From NCBI GenBank assembly GCA_003254885.1, contig QANT01004994.1, positions 1 to 60,397 on the forward strand: DNA of 60,397 nt. Reading direction: 5' to 3'. Below are positions 1 to 12,600 of this stretch, in pieces. A model generated the notes under the pieces. The model had not been told where the DNA came from, searched no databases, and saw only the letters and a program-made list of their open reading frames with translations. The translations under genes were made by a program, and so were the position numbers. Position 1 is the first letter of the stretch, and each line of letters starts with the position of its first letter. This DNA comes from Purshia tridentata. Its lineage: Eukaryota; Streptophyta; Magnoliopsida; Rosales; Rosaceae.

Positions 1-501
1 AAATATTTAAAAATTAAAAATTAAAAAGAAAAAAAAATTATATTCGGTAAAATAATAACACGTAAGTAATATAAAAATATAGTATAAAAATGTAATAAAT
101 AAAGTATTATTAATGTATAATATACACACATATGGTCTTAATGGGTTTATTTTTATATTACAAAAATATATACTTATCTACTTTTAAATCTCTTTGTATA
201 TCAAAAGTTATCTTTATAGAAAATTAACTGAATAAAAATTTATTTAATTATATAATTGTAATTTATTAAACAGGCATTTTTGATAATAGTTAAATTTATT
301 AATATTTATTTGATAATAATTACATGACTAAATAATTTTAATTTTGTTAATTCTTTTTGAGAAGATATTTAAAGGATGGATCTTTAGAGATGATTACGTA
401 CGTGACCAAGTTGTGATAATATAACTACAATACAAAATTGATAATGATTAAAATAAAAGGTGAAATGAGAATGTAAAAAAGAGAAGATAGGTACGAACTC
501 C

Positions 502-532
502 TTTTTTTTTTTTTTTTTTTTTTTTTNTTTTT
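502..532. repeat. poly(T) run containing one undetermined base
   Basis: A run of about 31 T residues contains a single n at position 527. This is typical of an assembly or base-calling limit in a homopolymer, so its length should not be trusted. Confidence 0.95.
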
Positions 533-946
533 CAATTTACTTTGAACTTTACTGTAAAGAAAATAAACAAATAAAATGCAAACTCCGCCGAACCCTGTGC
601 TTTTCTCTTTGTTGGAGTTGAACCACTTGCGTTGCATTGCATTGCAACCTTTTTTGTATTTATGTGTAGGATGTGGATTGGTTTTTGGTTGCTTAGTGTA
701 AAAGCAGTTTTAACTCTTATCCGGGTTTTGAGGGCTTCTCGATCAGCTCTTGTCTGCCCACTTTCTGATACCTAATCTAATCTTTTCTTATTTTTGGTTT
801 CTCATTCATGTGGATTTTGCTTTGTCCTCCAGGGAACTGGATTGGGTGGTAATTGGTCAACTTGGTATCGTCCCTCCCTCACTCATCACTATGCCTATCT
901 AGCTTCTGTCATACATTAAACACTTGGCCGCAGCTTCCGGGGGTCC

Positions 947-948
<2 letters not shown>

Positions 949-988
<40 letters not shown>
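949..988. repeat. (AG)n microsatellite
   Basis: Twenty consecutive AG dinucleotides form an uninterrupted simple repeat, probably polymorphic in length. Confidence 0.97.
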
Positions 989-992
<4 letters not shown>

Positions 993-1921
993 CATGTTGC
1001 AAATAAGTGAAAGAAAAAACTATGTATTGTGAAAAAATAGATTGGATAATAGATAGCCAATTAGAATCGTCCTCAATTCAAATATGAAAATCAAGAAGTT
1101 CAAATATATATGAAAAATCAAGAAATAAAAGTACATGCTTGTAGAATTATCTAAGCATTAGAAGATGCACTAATAAGATTTTTTTTTTTTTTTGGTAAAC
1201 AAGAAGGCCAAAGGCCTAAACACAGCAACCTACCCACCCACAAATCGAGTGTGAGAGAGGCTAATACAATCCTCAAATAAAACTTGAATACAAGCAATAA
1301 ACAACATCATTTCTAAAAGTAGAAAGGTTAAAAATGAGTTTTCACCTCAATTACCACATGCATGTGAGTATGCAATCACATCTAATATACAAAGTTTGTT
1401 CCCAAAACAATATACTTCAATTTTCATCCACAACTTATATATACTTGAGAATCATCGAGAATATATGACAAAGAAAAAAACAATTTTTCTTACTTATTAA
1501 AATAAATGAATAAACCATGCATTCATGTGTGTGCAATATTTTATTGAGTATTATATATATGGCCACCAAGAATTAATATCCCAATAATTTAAGAGGAAGC
1601 CAAGTTGGATGACAATGAATAGTAGGATATATTGCATGCATACCAGCAGAGGCAGCCAACAGATCAGAGTCTGGCCGGCATGGTGTCTCCAGGTACCACA
1701 TATCTCATCATATGATGACATGCCCGATCTCATCATTCATTTATTTTCAAATTTGTTCTATCATATATCATGTCATGAGATCGCGATATTAGTAATCACA
1801 ACCCAAATGATATCATTCATTCATTCATCTCATGCATGCAACATGACATTCGGCGTTGGCATCTTCAGGATCCAGCTGACACGTCTGCATTATATGTATA
1901 AACAATTAATTTTCAAGTGCA

Positions 1922-1927
1922 CACGTG
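1922..1927. promoter_or_regulatory. G-box/ABRE-like CACGTG palindrome
   Basis: ACACGTGTC at 1921-1929 contains the CACGTG core bound by plant bZIP and bHLH factors. No gene with a supported start lies close by, so function is unproven. Confidence 0.25.
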
Positions 1928-4209
1928 TCGCCGATATGACATGCAGCTACCAACGCACGCATGTGGATGCCATTACCAAATCTATCCTCTCGCAGAAGCC
2001 ACCACACACCCACCGTCCCTCCCCGCCTCTCTCTCTCTCTCTCCTTATTTTCTTGGATGCTTATAGTAAGCCATGCTCACGTACCAAGCATTGCACCCCA
2101 TGCCTAATCCCACTCGCATCTTCCTCACGCTCCAGATCTCTTACACTCTAGCTTGCTCATGCAATAACATTTAATGTATATATATTAAAATTCAACGTTT
2201 AATCAAAACGTACTTGATCCTGCCTTTTTGAGCGACAATATTTGTTTAAAAGTCGATCATTACAAGCTCATTTGAACTCCTGTTACTCTACACCTCGACT
2301 TTTGTTTTTTGTACAACTCTACATCTCGAAGAAATTAAATAGTATAATGGCATTTCTCCAAAAAGAGAAAAAAATAGTTTGTTATATAACATTTTATATA
2401 AATAAATAATAAAAAACTGATCGAGTTATTGTGTATAGTAATTTCTATTCTGGATCATCTCATCATATAACCCTTTGGCTCGTCAATTTATAAATAAAGA
2501 CATTTTAAGCTTGATTTGGTTGATAAACATTCCTACAATATCTTTTCAATTTTTGTCCCCAGTGAATATCGAGCTCAACTAGCTCTTTGGAATCGAATGA
2601 AAAAGGAAGAAAAATACAAAAATCGAAATGATGAATTCATGAATCTAAAAGAGGATCTATGAGCCATAAATTTCATTTAATATAGGTCCCCTACTCTTCA
2701 AAGTTCATTTATTATCATTGGACAATCTTGTCTCACCCGTGTGGGTTTACTTAGGAAACCGAATGAGTTTTTAAAATATAAATCAGCCTCTTATCTAGGA
2801 TTCCCAATCCCATATCTTCTTTTTCTGTCTTATAAATTCATCACTTTTTCAATCTTTTTTTACAGCCAGTAGAAAAAATATATTTCCTTTACAATTCAAC
2901 TGTTCCAAGTAGCAAAAGTTTGAAATTTATTTGCCAAAATTTAATGACCATCTGGGGAAAATTTACTATTTATTTATGATTTCCCGGCACATGATCGAGA
3001 TTTCAACCATTGAAAACCATTTAAGGTCTATTGTACCATGAGTACGTACGTACCATTTACACTTGTCAAAATTTTTACTAAAGTCGTCAAATGATGTGAT
3101 AGTTTCTATATTGAAATATTGGCTATGGATCCCACATTCTAATCTTGATTTATTTTAGTAAATAAAATACTAATGTAAAAGAATATCGTAGGGAAGCCAC
3201 TTAGGGATATTTTTGTATTTTCGCATATTTCGAGCTTAGGGTTTCTCCTGTAAAAAGATATATTGAATATGCATAATCCAAAATTCATGCAGAGCCCTTC
3301 GACAATTAACCAAAATAACATATCGCCCCCTCATTCAATACAAAGTGGGCAACTTTATTACATTCTCTTAGCTGATAATGAAAAATCGAAAAATTCGCTA
3401 AATTTAACAATGTCCTGACCTTCTCAACCATTAAGCACAGTTAAAGAGAGTTTGAATCTATTATAAAAGGCAAATAACTTGCATCTACAGCAAGTTGCAC
3501 GCTTTATTTGATTGCTAAGAAACCCAAAACAATAAACTCTATCCTTAATTAATTCCCGATCGATAATGTAGTTTTCCCAATTGAATCATAGTCATTATAT
3601 ATTGATTCAATGGGAAAAACCACAACAAACGTCTTGTCATTTCTTCATACCAGGAATCTTTCTTCACTCTTGCTATAAGGCTATGGAATATGATGTAGGC
3701 TTAAGAAAATGCATAACCGCAGTCGCTGCAAGAAACGTGACAATACTAATTAAAACCAAAACAAAACTAGAGTTTATGATAAAATTTTAGACAAAACCTT
3801 TTTAAGATTGAGCAAGGGACAAGCCCTTTCTACGATCAATATATAAGGGACAACCCTCTCTAAGATTAAGAAATGGAAAAATCCTCTCTAAGATTTTTAT
3901 TTTTATTTATTTTATAAAGAGACTTTCCAAAATAAGAAGGCAAAATTGATAGCCTACGACGACCTGAGATGCCAAGAACACCATAAACGAAAATTTATAA
4001 TTTTTTCTCTCTAGCGGCAAATGAAGTTCCTCTCTATAAAAAACCTTGCATAGTCTTTTTTACAAGATATGAAAATAAGTTTTTGTAGTAAGTTTTCATA
4101 AGTTACATAATATCAAAGTCATTCTTTGGCCACAACCCACAAATTCTAAAGTAAGTGATCAATCTAGCTAGATCACTCGATCTTGTATGATCTCTGATTA
4201 ATTTATTAT

Positions 4210-4213
<4 letters not shown>

Positions 4214-4242
<29 letters not shown>
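4214..4242. repeat. (TA)n microsatellite
   Basis: An uninterrupted TA repeat abuts the left end of the palindromic element that starts at 4244. MITEs often sit in such AT repeats. Confidence 0.9.
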
Positions 4243-4243
<1 letters not shown>

Positions 4244-4645
4244 CAACAAGGCTCCATTGTAGGATTCTCACAAATTAGAAGTTTGTGGGATTTCTCTTGT
4301 GGGGCCCACAAGAGTTGTTTTGTATCGATCCGAACCGTTCATTTTTTACATCTCTATTGATAGATCATTCTTGTAAAAAATTAGCCAAATAGGAAACCAT
4401 TTGCCTATTTAACTTTGACCAAACAAATGGACGGTTTCATAAAAAATATTTGGTTCATCCATTTGTTTGATCAAAGTTAGATAGGAAAATGATTTCCGAT
4501 TTGGCTAATTTTTTGTAAGGATGATCTATCAATGGAGATGTAAAAAATGAACGGTTCGGATTGATACAAAACAATTTGTGTGGGCCCCACAAGGGGGATC
4601 CTACAAATTTTTAATTTGTAGGAATCCCACAATGGAGCTTTGCTG
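4244..4645. mobile_element. palindromic MITE (foldback-like), about 400 bp
   Basis: The two halves are near-complete inverted repeats. The left arm (about 4244-4440) begins with CAACAAGGCTCCATTGT. The reverse complement of the right arm begins with CAGCAAAGCTCCATTGT, and similarity continues for about 190 bp through CCGAACCGTTCATTTTTTAC. There is no coding capacity, so it is a non-autonomous DNA element. A clear target duplication is not visible because the left flank is a TA repeat. The core resembles that of the element at about 42070-42450. Confidence 0.85.
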
Positions 4646-4856
4646 ATTTACATAATATCTGATTATTATTATTTTTTTTTCATTTTAGAATTTGTCTTTC
4701 TTATTATTTTAGAGAGTAATTGGAGGAGTTTTGCTAGTGGAAGATTTGAGCGGCAATACATATGATGTTGAATTATTAGGTAGCAAAATTTTGGATGGGT
4801 TTTAAAAGGAAGGGCACCCGAGAGGTGCGACTTGTCTTGGCATGAATTAAAGGAAA

Positions 4857-5761
4857 GGGCAATGCTAGGGTGCCTCAATAAATTATGCCTCAAATGTGCC
4901 TCAATAACTGAAAATTTTTATGTCATTATTCATTTGCTACATCATTTTGTATAAAGACCATTTTGACCTTTTTAATAAATTTTAAAAAACTATAAATTAT
5001 AAAAGAAAAAACAAAACATATAAATCAAATACATTGTGTTTAAAGTATGAAATTAAATCCTAGGCTGAGATTAAACCTGGGCTGCAGCAGCAAGAGGATG
5101 ACTCAACAACATCCCTTTGCTCCTTCAAAACTTGGACTTCATTTGTATCCAATACTTAATATATTTAATTCAAATTTATACGATAATGTGTATTAGTCTA
5201 TTAGATCAATTCATTTCTTGCTTGCTTACTATGACGACATGTAGTATAGCTAAATGTTAGCATGAGGCTATTGGAGATGTTTAAGCTGATCAATTTGGAA
5301 TGAAATATTAGCTGGGGTTGCAATCATGAAATTGGAACCTAAGAAATTGAAAGAGATCGAAGATGAAAGATGAATTAGGAATATGAGATTGGAAGGTTCA
5401 TGGAGAAGAAAAATAAGAATCAAGAACCCTTATGTTCATTGTCCTCTTCCATTTTCACAAACCCAATATTCTAGGAATTGAAAGAACTGAAAAAATTATT
5501 GAAAAAGACGAAAATGAATTAGGAATATAGAATTGAAAGGGTCATAGAGAAGAAATTGAAACAAAAAAATAGCAAGATGATTAAATTAGGATTATTAGAT
5601 TTTGGAGGGATAAGATGGTCTTTTAATAAAAATGATTTTAATTTGATACAGTGATGTGTATATTTACCAAAAAGTTAACTAGTGATGTGTCCAATTACTA
5701 TTGGCACATAAGATTGAGGCACCATTGAGGCACGATTTTTTGAGGCCCAAAATCATTTCCC
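4857..5761. mobile_element. non-autonomous DNA transposon with about 47-bp TIRs
   Basis: The left end reads GGGCAATGCTAGGGTGCCTC, and the reverse complement of the right end reads GGGAAATGATTTTGGGCCTC. Both then carry two further TGCCTCAA-type motifs at matching spacing. The 905-bp interior is AT-rich and non-coding. A long TIR with a non-coding body suggests a Mutator-like derivative, but I could not find a 9-bp target duplication, so the superfamily is uncertain. Confidence 0.65.
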
Positions 5762-5895
5762 TACAATTTTATGAAAGTCAGTATAATATAGAAGTTCCTT
5801 ATTATATTTCTAAAATCACATGTGTTACAAATTTTTCTTTTTTAATTTATTTATTTATCTTGCTACACTAACTCTCCTTACGAGCATCACGCGCG

Positions 5896-6083
5896 TGTGA
5901 TATTCAATCCCACATATTTTTTAAAATCGTCAAAACTTAATCTCGCAAATAGATTCAAGTATACAAATTTTCTAAAATCGTCAAAACTTAATACCGCACA
6001 TAGATTTAAGCCTATATATTTTCTAAAATCGTCAAAACTTAATACCGTACACAGATTCAAGGCTACTTATTTTCTAAAAGGGT
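5896..6083. repeat. 51-bp tandem repeat, about 3.5 copies
   Basis: The motif AAAATCGTCAAAACTTA starts at 5923, 5974 and 6025, exactly 51 bp apart. A fourth copy, starting near 6076, is cut off by the MULE terminus beginning at about 6080. As 51 is a multiple of three, the array stays open in one plus-strand frame and gives a 17-residue peptide repeat, which is a consequence of the period and not evidence for a gene. Confidence 0.9.
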
Positions 6084-9000
6084 TAAAATATGATTTTGGT
6101 CCCTGTGTTTTACCTTAGAAACAAATTTGGTCCTTGTATTTTCAAAATTCTAATTTTAGTACTTGAGTTTTCATTTACTAACAATTTCAGGACAATTAAA
6201 AATTTCTGTTAATGCCATCAAAAACTGCCGTCAAAATATCATTAGTTCCTTCAACCCAAATGTTTCTTAAGTTTGAATAGTCACTGTCTTGAAGTTTTCA
6301 CGCTTGACCTCTCTCTGTGTCATGGTTTCTTCTTTGATATGTTGGCTACGTTTAGTCTGTGGCTGTAATATTTTGGTTTTTATTTTCCCTTTGTTCCTCT
6401 GTTCTTCTGTTGGTTTTAGCTTCTATTTGAGTTGCTTTTCAATGAAAGATTACTTGAACAAAAAAAAAAAAAAAAAGAACAAGAAAATTGTAGAACTGAT
6501 AGATAAAATTCGTTTTGGATTTAGCAATTTGTAATCTTCAGTTTGAAAGGTGTGTTCTTGGGTTTTTGATCATGGCAATTGGAAATCTTTGATTTCTTTT
6601 GTTAAAGTGGTTTTTGACTTGAGCTCTCTGCGTTTTTTCTTATGACATCCTCAAAATAATAAACTTTGATGGATCTTTTGTTTTTGTTTTTCTTATACTA
6701 ATAGTATGAGTTTTAATTTCATATATATATAATTGCCAGCATATAAACTGCAAAATAAATTTTTACACAACAATACAAGCTGTAATTTCATTAATATGTA
6801 ATTGCTCAAAAATAACTCCAAAACCAATTTATAATATTGCATATGTAATTTCATTCATGTTGATATTGTTCAAAAATACAAGCTGCAGTAAGCATTTACG
6901 TTGTTCAAAATAAAATGTCCACCAGTTTCAACCACTTCATGACTACACAAAATGACGCAAATGACCACTGCTAACTGCTACCTTTCTAAACAACCAAAAC
7001 AGAAAAGTATTCATATTATGGTACTCCAACCCTCATTTCTTTCATGGTAGTGTTGGATTTCTTTGCCAAAGTTGAACTGGAATCTAATCCCATCTTAGGC
7101 CTCACATTTGTAGTTCTCATTGATGCTAGCTGCCACCTGCAAATTGGGAGTGATGAAACTACCTCCTCTAGGTCCCACATGTATGGTGGGATGGGTGGGT
7201 GGTGGTGGTGGTGGAGGGTACAGCAAGCAAGTTACATGTAAAAATGTTAAAAACTGCATATGACATGTATAAATGGTTAGAGATTAAAACTTACTTTGGC
7301 AGGGTTAAAGTATTTCCCAGTATTTGCCTTCTTGGTAGGGACATTTTTTTTTCACCTGTAAACATGACAAATAAACACGAGTTAGCATGAATTTTTTGAT
7401 GAAATTCAAACTAAAATTCATATTGAAACACTCACTGGCAGTTTGGAGATTCTTGCAGAGTTGTGAGAAGCCTCCCCAACATTAGAAGTCTCCCCAGCAG
7501 TTCTTCCAACCTTCTGAAGTCTCTTCTTTTTTCCTTTGCCTAGCACAACACACTCATATGCCCATCTCTTATCTAAGTACATTCCATTCGGCATAGGTTT
7601 AGGTTGGTTCTTACAACTTCTTCTATTGTGACCAGTTTCCCAGCACTTCGTACACCTAGTAGTACCACCCCTCTTGGTCATCTTGGTTGAATCTTTTTTT
7701 TCCATTTCAAGATCTCTTATCCTCTTTTTCTTTGGCCTTCCAGGTTGTGCCTTAGAAATTGGTGGGAGGACAGGTGTTTCGTTGATCTTTGGCCACTGTT
7801 TGAACCCTTTCATTGGATGTATTATTGGCTCATAAGCTTTCATGTATGTCTCCTTATGGTAACATTTATCCACATATTCCCACCCCTCTTGTGTATTGAA
7901 ATGTATGGCAGCAATACCATGCACACATGATATACGATTAAGGTCCCACCTCATGCAGCTACAAGTCCTAGTCCACAGATTAACAACATGTTGGTCTGTT
8001 AAGGCCTCCCCCACCTGGAACTCTCCATGTCCAGAATATGAAGGTCTAAAATTCCTAGACAATGTTACCAGCTTGTCAAGTTTTTTCATGATTTTAGGAC
8101 AAACTGCTCCCTCATACTTCCTCATAATCTCCCTCTTGACTTGTAATCTTCTCATTAAATTACACCTAATCATCTCAAGCATCGTCAAGATTGGTTTATC
8201 TCTTGCTTGAAGTATCCAAGCATTAAAACACTCGCATAGATTGTTCAATAACATGTCACATTTAATCCTAGTACTAAACCTATGCCTAGCCCACCTATTG
8301 GGATCCCTCCCAAGCAACCAATCATGGGCACCAGAATCCAACTCACTCAACTTGTTCATCTCACACTCAAAATCAGCAGCATTTGGTGCTCTAGCAGCAC
8401 TCCATAACAAATCTTTTAAGGCCTTACCTTTAAACTTGTCTATAAAGTTCCCATAGAGGTGTCTTACACACCATCTGTGGTCTGCTTCTGGCACAATTTC
8501 GCCAAAGGCCTTGTCCAGACCCTACCAAATAAATAAATAAAAAAATCAGTGGGGTTGACACTTAAAATTGAAACAAGCACTTGCTGAAAAATAATGCATG
8601 GAACAAGCTATTTCTTACTTTTTGTTGGTCTGAAATGAAAGTCCAACCATGCTCACTAACTGGCCCCAAATCTTCAATCAATAACTCGAGAAACCAGCAC
8701 CATGAATCCTTGGTCTCTAACTCAGCAACAGCATAGGCAGTTGGGTACATATTGTCATTTGCATCAATCCCCACTGCCACAAGCAATTGGCCTAGCATGG
8801 ACACATATAAAATTTGAAATATATAAAATTTTAATTTCAAAATAAATATCAATTACACCCATAAATAACAGTTTGCTTATCAAAGTATGAGAATCTCATT
8901 TACCTTGATATTTTCCCTTTAAATGACACCCATCAACTCCTATAATGGGCCCACAACCATCAAGAAATCCTTTTTTGCAAGCATCCAAGCAAACATACAG

Positions 9001-9289
9001 TCTTTGGAAGAATGGGGGTTCCACCTTTATTTTCATGGTGCTGCCCACATTAGTTTGCCTCACCTCTTCACAATATTCTCTCAATTTTCAGAATTGTTCA
9101 GCGTAAGTCCCCTCTATCATCAAAATGGCCTTTTCTCTAGCTCTACCACACTTACTAAGGGAGACATCAACTCCATAATCCCTTGCAACCTGACTTTGAA
9201 GAAACTTTAACTTAATCTTAAGGTCTTCTCTTACTCTTTCAATATACTTCTTGGCGATATAAGTTGATTTCAGATTGGGGTTTTCATAA
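6080..9289 (-). mobile_element. Mutator-like element (MULE), 3' part, truncated by gypsy element
   Basis: The left boundary is inferred from GGGTTAAAATATGATTTTGG at 6080-6099, followed by GGTCC-type repeats, a style common to plant MULE termini. The transposase relic on the minus strand (7095-9289) runs towards this end. The other half of the element, with the transposase N-terminus and second TIR, is missing because the sequence stops at the LTR beginning at 9290 and does not resume beyond 14448. The 6150-7090 part is non-coding element body or 3' region. Confidence 0.6.
7095..9289 (-). pseudogene. MULE (MuDR-type) transposase, truncated and with a nonsense codon
   Basis: This is a minus-strand relic of a MuDR-family transposase. 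The first visible part (9289-8904) holds the conserved NPNLKSTYIAKKYIE stretch at its start, a TGA stop at 9088-9090, and then VGSTM...GVDGCHLKG. Intron 8903-8792 is followed by the exon 8791-8619 (AVGIDANDNMYP, ending SDQQK), intron 8618-8522, and an exon from 8521 that starts GLDKAFGEIVPEADHRWCVRH. That exon contains a SWIM zinc finger (C-x-C with C-x-H in SCVHG) and a CCHC knuckle (CTKCWETGHNRRSC). A GTGAGT donor at 7435 could join a short last exon, 7136-7095; otherwise the frame ends at 7418. The N-terminus is cut off at the gypsy LTR. The stop codon and truncation make it non-functional. Confidence 0.88.
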
Positions 9290-9627
9290 TGACGCAGCAG
9301 GATCGCTGAAGGGTGGCTAGCTCTCGTGCTAGGGACGGGTCTTCTCTAACACCTGGAAGAAGAAGAAGAAATTAGGGAAAATTTGGAAAACGAAATGTCT
9401 TTGTTGTTAATTAATTCTTGATGAAGCTAAGCACACAACCCTTCCTTTTCTTTATAGGGAGGTTACAAGAAAATAGGTGCAGTGAACTAGCAATAAAGAC
9501 TAAGTACAGAATTTAAATAGGTTGCATCAGAATTAAATAGAAAGAGAAGCAGTGAAACTGCCCATAGCAAATTCATAACAGTCGGCAATCTGGTCTTCAA
9601 ACAGGTTCAATGGACCATGCTACATCA
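9290..9627 (-). repeat. 3' LTR of gypsy element
   Basis: On the minus strand it starts TGATGTAGCATGG at 9627 and ends CCTGCTGCGTCA at 9290. It pairs with the copy at 14090-14448 but lacks a block of about 20 bp present there. Confidence 0.93.
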
Positions 9628-12600
9628 GTCCCTCCCTCTTGAAAAGAACTCGGCCCCGAGTTCACCATTGGTAGAGTAGGAGAATCTGGGGCGTAGAACT
9701 CGAATAAATCCTTCACATTGAAGCTTTTGGAAATGTTGTACTCTTTTGGTAGATCCACCACATAGGCGTTGTCATTAATTTTCTGTAAAATTGGGAAAGG
9801 ACCAATTTTCTTTTGCTTAAGCTTGTTGTATGTTCCCACTGGAAACCTTTCCTTCCTTAAGTGAACCATAACTAAATCACCAACATTGAACAACTTGACC
9901 CGCCGGTGCTTATCTGCACTTTCTTTGTACTTGGCTGCTGCCTCTTGCAGTTTTTCCTTAACTTCTGCATGAACGGTAGCAAACTTTTCAATCATGTGCT
10001 CTGCCATGATATTCATACCAGGTAATTTTGGTAAAGGGACCAAGTCGAGAGTGTGTGAAGGACGCCGCCCATACACTATCTCAAAAGGTGACTTCCCAGT
10101 AGAACGATTTGGCATATTATTGAAAGCAAATTCTGCTTGAGACAATGTGACATCCCATTGTTTCGGCTTTTCTTTTGTAAGGCTTCGCAAGATATTTCCC
10201 AAAGTCCGATTTACAACTTCGGTTTGGCCATCAGTTTGGGGATGGCATGTAGTGCTATACTTCAAGGAAGTATCCAATCGCTTCCACAGATCGCGCCAAA
10301 AATGACCAAGGAACTTGCTGTCACGGTCCGAAACAATGGTTTTTGGTAGCCCATGGAGGCGCACGACTTCCCGAAAGAATAGTTGAGCAATATGGCTGGC
10401 ATCTGAAGTCTTTTTACAAGGTATGAAGTGTACCATCTTTGAAAATCTATCAACAACAACAAAGATAGAATCCATGCTTCGTTGAGTCCGAGGAAGACCC
10501 AAAACGAAATCCATGGATAAATCCTCCCAAGGGCCTTCTGGAATGGGGAGTGGGGTGTACAATCCTGTGTTTTGGGCTACACCTTTGGCAGTTTGGCAAG
10601 AATAGCATCGTCGAACAAACTTCTCGACATCACGCTTTAATTGAGGCCAAAAGTATCGGTCTTCCACCATGGAGATGGTCTTATCTCTGCCCATATGTCC
10701 TCCTAGACCTCCACCATGAATTTCCCTGATAATATGCTCACGTAGGGAACCCCTTGGGATGCAAAGGCGTGCATCCTTAAAGAGGTATCCTTCCTGCACC
10801 TGGAATTGACCATTGGCAGCCATACCTGAATGACAATTTCCCCATTCTTCTTTGAAGTCTTCATCCTCTGCATATAAATTCTTTAAATATTCAAAACCAA
10901 TTACCTCATTGCGCACTGTGGTGAGTAATAAGGTCCGGTGACTTAAAGCGTCTGCCACCTTGTTTAATTTTCCAGATTTGTGCTTCAACGAAAAGGTGAA
11001 CCGTTGGATGTAAGCAACCCAACGAGCATGCATGCGATTGAGCTTTGTGGCATTGTTGAGGTGCTTGAGGGCTTCGTGATCAGTGTTTAACACAAACTCT
11101 CTTTGAATTAAATACTGCTCCCAATGATGTAATGTTTGTACCACTGCATACAATTCCAGCTCGTACGTTGTCCACTTTTGTCGTGATTCACTAAGCTTCT
11201 CACTAAAGAAAGCCACGGGTCTACCCTCTTGAGATAGAACAGCCCCTATCCCCACAATTGATGCATCACAATCAACCTCAAATATTTTCTCGAAGCTTGG
11301 GAGGGCTAGAACTGGTGCGGTCGTCAATCTTTCTTTGATCATAGCAAAACTTTGTTTAGCAGCCTTGGTCCACTGAAGATGTTTTTGTTTCAGACAATCG
11401 GTGAGGGGGGCTGCAAGGGTGCTGAAATTCTTCACGAACCGTCGGTAGAAAGTGGCAAGACCATGGAAGCTTCGAACATCGCTAACTGTTTTTGGTGTAG
11501 GCCATTCTCGGATGGCCTTTACTTTAGAGTCGTCGACCTTGACACCTTCAGCACTTACCACATAGCCCAAAAAAATCAAGCTATCCGTTGAAAACGTGCA
11601 TTTCTTCAAGTTGACATATAACTTGTTTTGCCACAGCGCTATGAACACTTCCCTCAGATGTTGTACATGATCGGTTTTATTATGGCTATAAATCAAAATA
11701 TCGTCAAAATAGACAACAACAAACCGACCAATGAAGGGTTTGAATACCTGATTCATAAGTCTCATGAATGTACTCGGGGCGTTGGAAAGGTCGAAGGGCA
11801 TAACTAGCCATTCATAGAGTCCTTCCCTTGTTTTGAAGGCCGTTTTCCACTCATCTCTCGGCCGGACTCGAATCTGGTGGTAGCCGTTCTTGAGATCAAT
11901 TTTGGAAAAAATATTGGAACCTGCCAGTTGATCTAACATATCATCGAGCCTTGGTATTGGGAACCTGTATTTCATGGTGATTTTATTGATAGCCCGGCTA
12001 TCAACGCACATCCTCCAACTTCCGTCTTTCTTTGGGGTGAGTAGGGCTGGTACGGCACATGGACTCATGCTTTCTCGGATTAGCCCTTTGTTCAACAAGT
12101 CGTTGACTTGTTCTTGCAAAATTTCAAATTCCCTTGGGCTCATCCGGTAGTGAGGGAGATTTGGTAAACTTGCACCAGGAATAAGATCAATATGGTGTTG
12201 GATATCACGCATGGGTGGCAATTCATTCGGCAAATCTTTTGGTCCCAAATCTGAAAATTCAGTGAGCAGTGGCCTTATTTCATTTGGAATTTCGATGTCT
12301 GCCACCAAGTCGTCTGCCCTTTCTTTTATTACAACAGCAAAAATTTGTTTGGACTCTCTTACCTCTTTAGAAATGTCGGGGACCACCAAGAAAGAGTGGT
12401 TCTCGGATTGGGGAGGTGGAGGATAAACTCCCGTTTTCATGGGGGCAAGGATGATTTTAGTGCCTCCATGGTAGAAAGTGAAGGTGTTGTCCTTTCCTCT
12501 ATGGATGGTGTCTTTGTCGAACTGCCAAGGCCTTCCAAGTAGCATATGGCAAGCGTCCATATCCACCACGTCACAAGTCACAACATCTTGATATTCTTTA

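Larger units (their letters stand above)
1..4213. other. AT-rich intergenic region without a supported gene
   Basis: I see no coding gene here. The sequence is AT-rich with scattered stops, and its longest open frame (plus strand, about 1609-2151) has no recognisable domain and simple composition. The stretch at about 1850-2150 is less AT-rich. It carries a CACGTG palindrome at 1922-1927 and CT-rich tracts, which would suit promoter or leader DNA, but no coding sequence follows. A weakly repeated motif around CCCTCTCTAAGATT recurs at about 3790-3900. Confidence 0.6.

Noticed and set aside
1609..2151. 180-codon plus-strand open frame
   Set aside because: Low-complexity, no domain, no plausible splice structure. 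Composition fits non-coding DNA with CT tracts.
4848..5770. 9-bp target duplication for the long-TIR element
   Set aside because: Flanks TTAAAGGAA-type and TACAATTTT do not match, so the Mutator assignment was left open.
5897..6118. 73-codon open frame with peptide repeats
   Set aside because: It is only the 51-bp tandem repeat staying open because 51 is divisible by three, and it runs into the MULE terminus.
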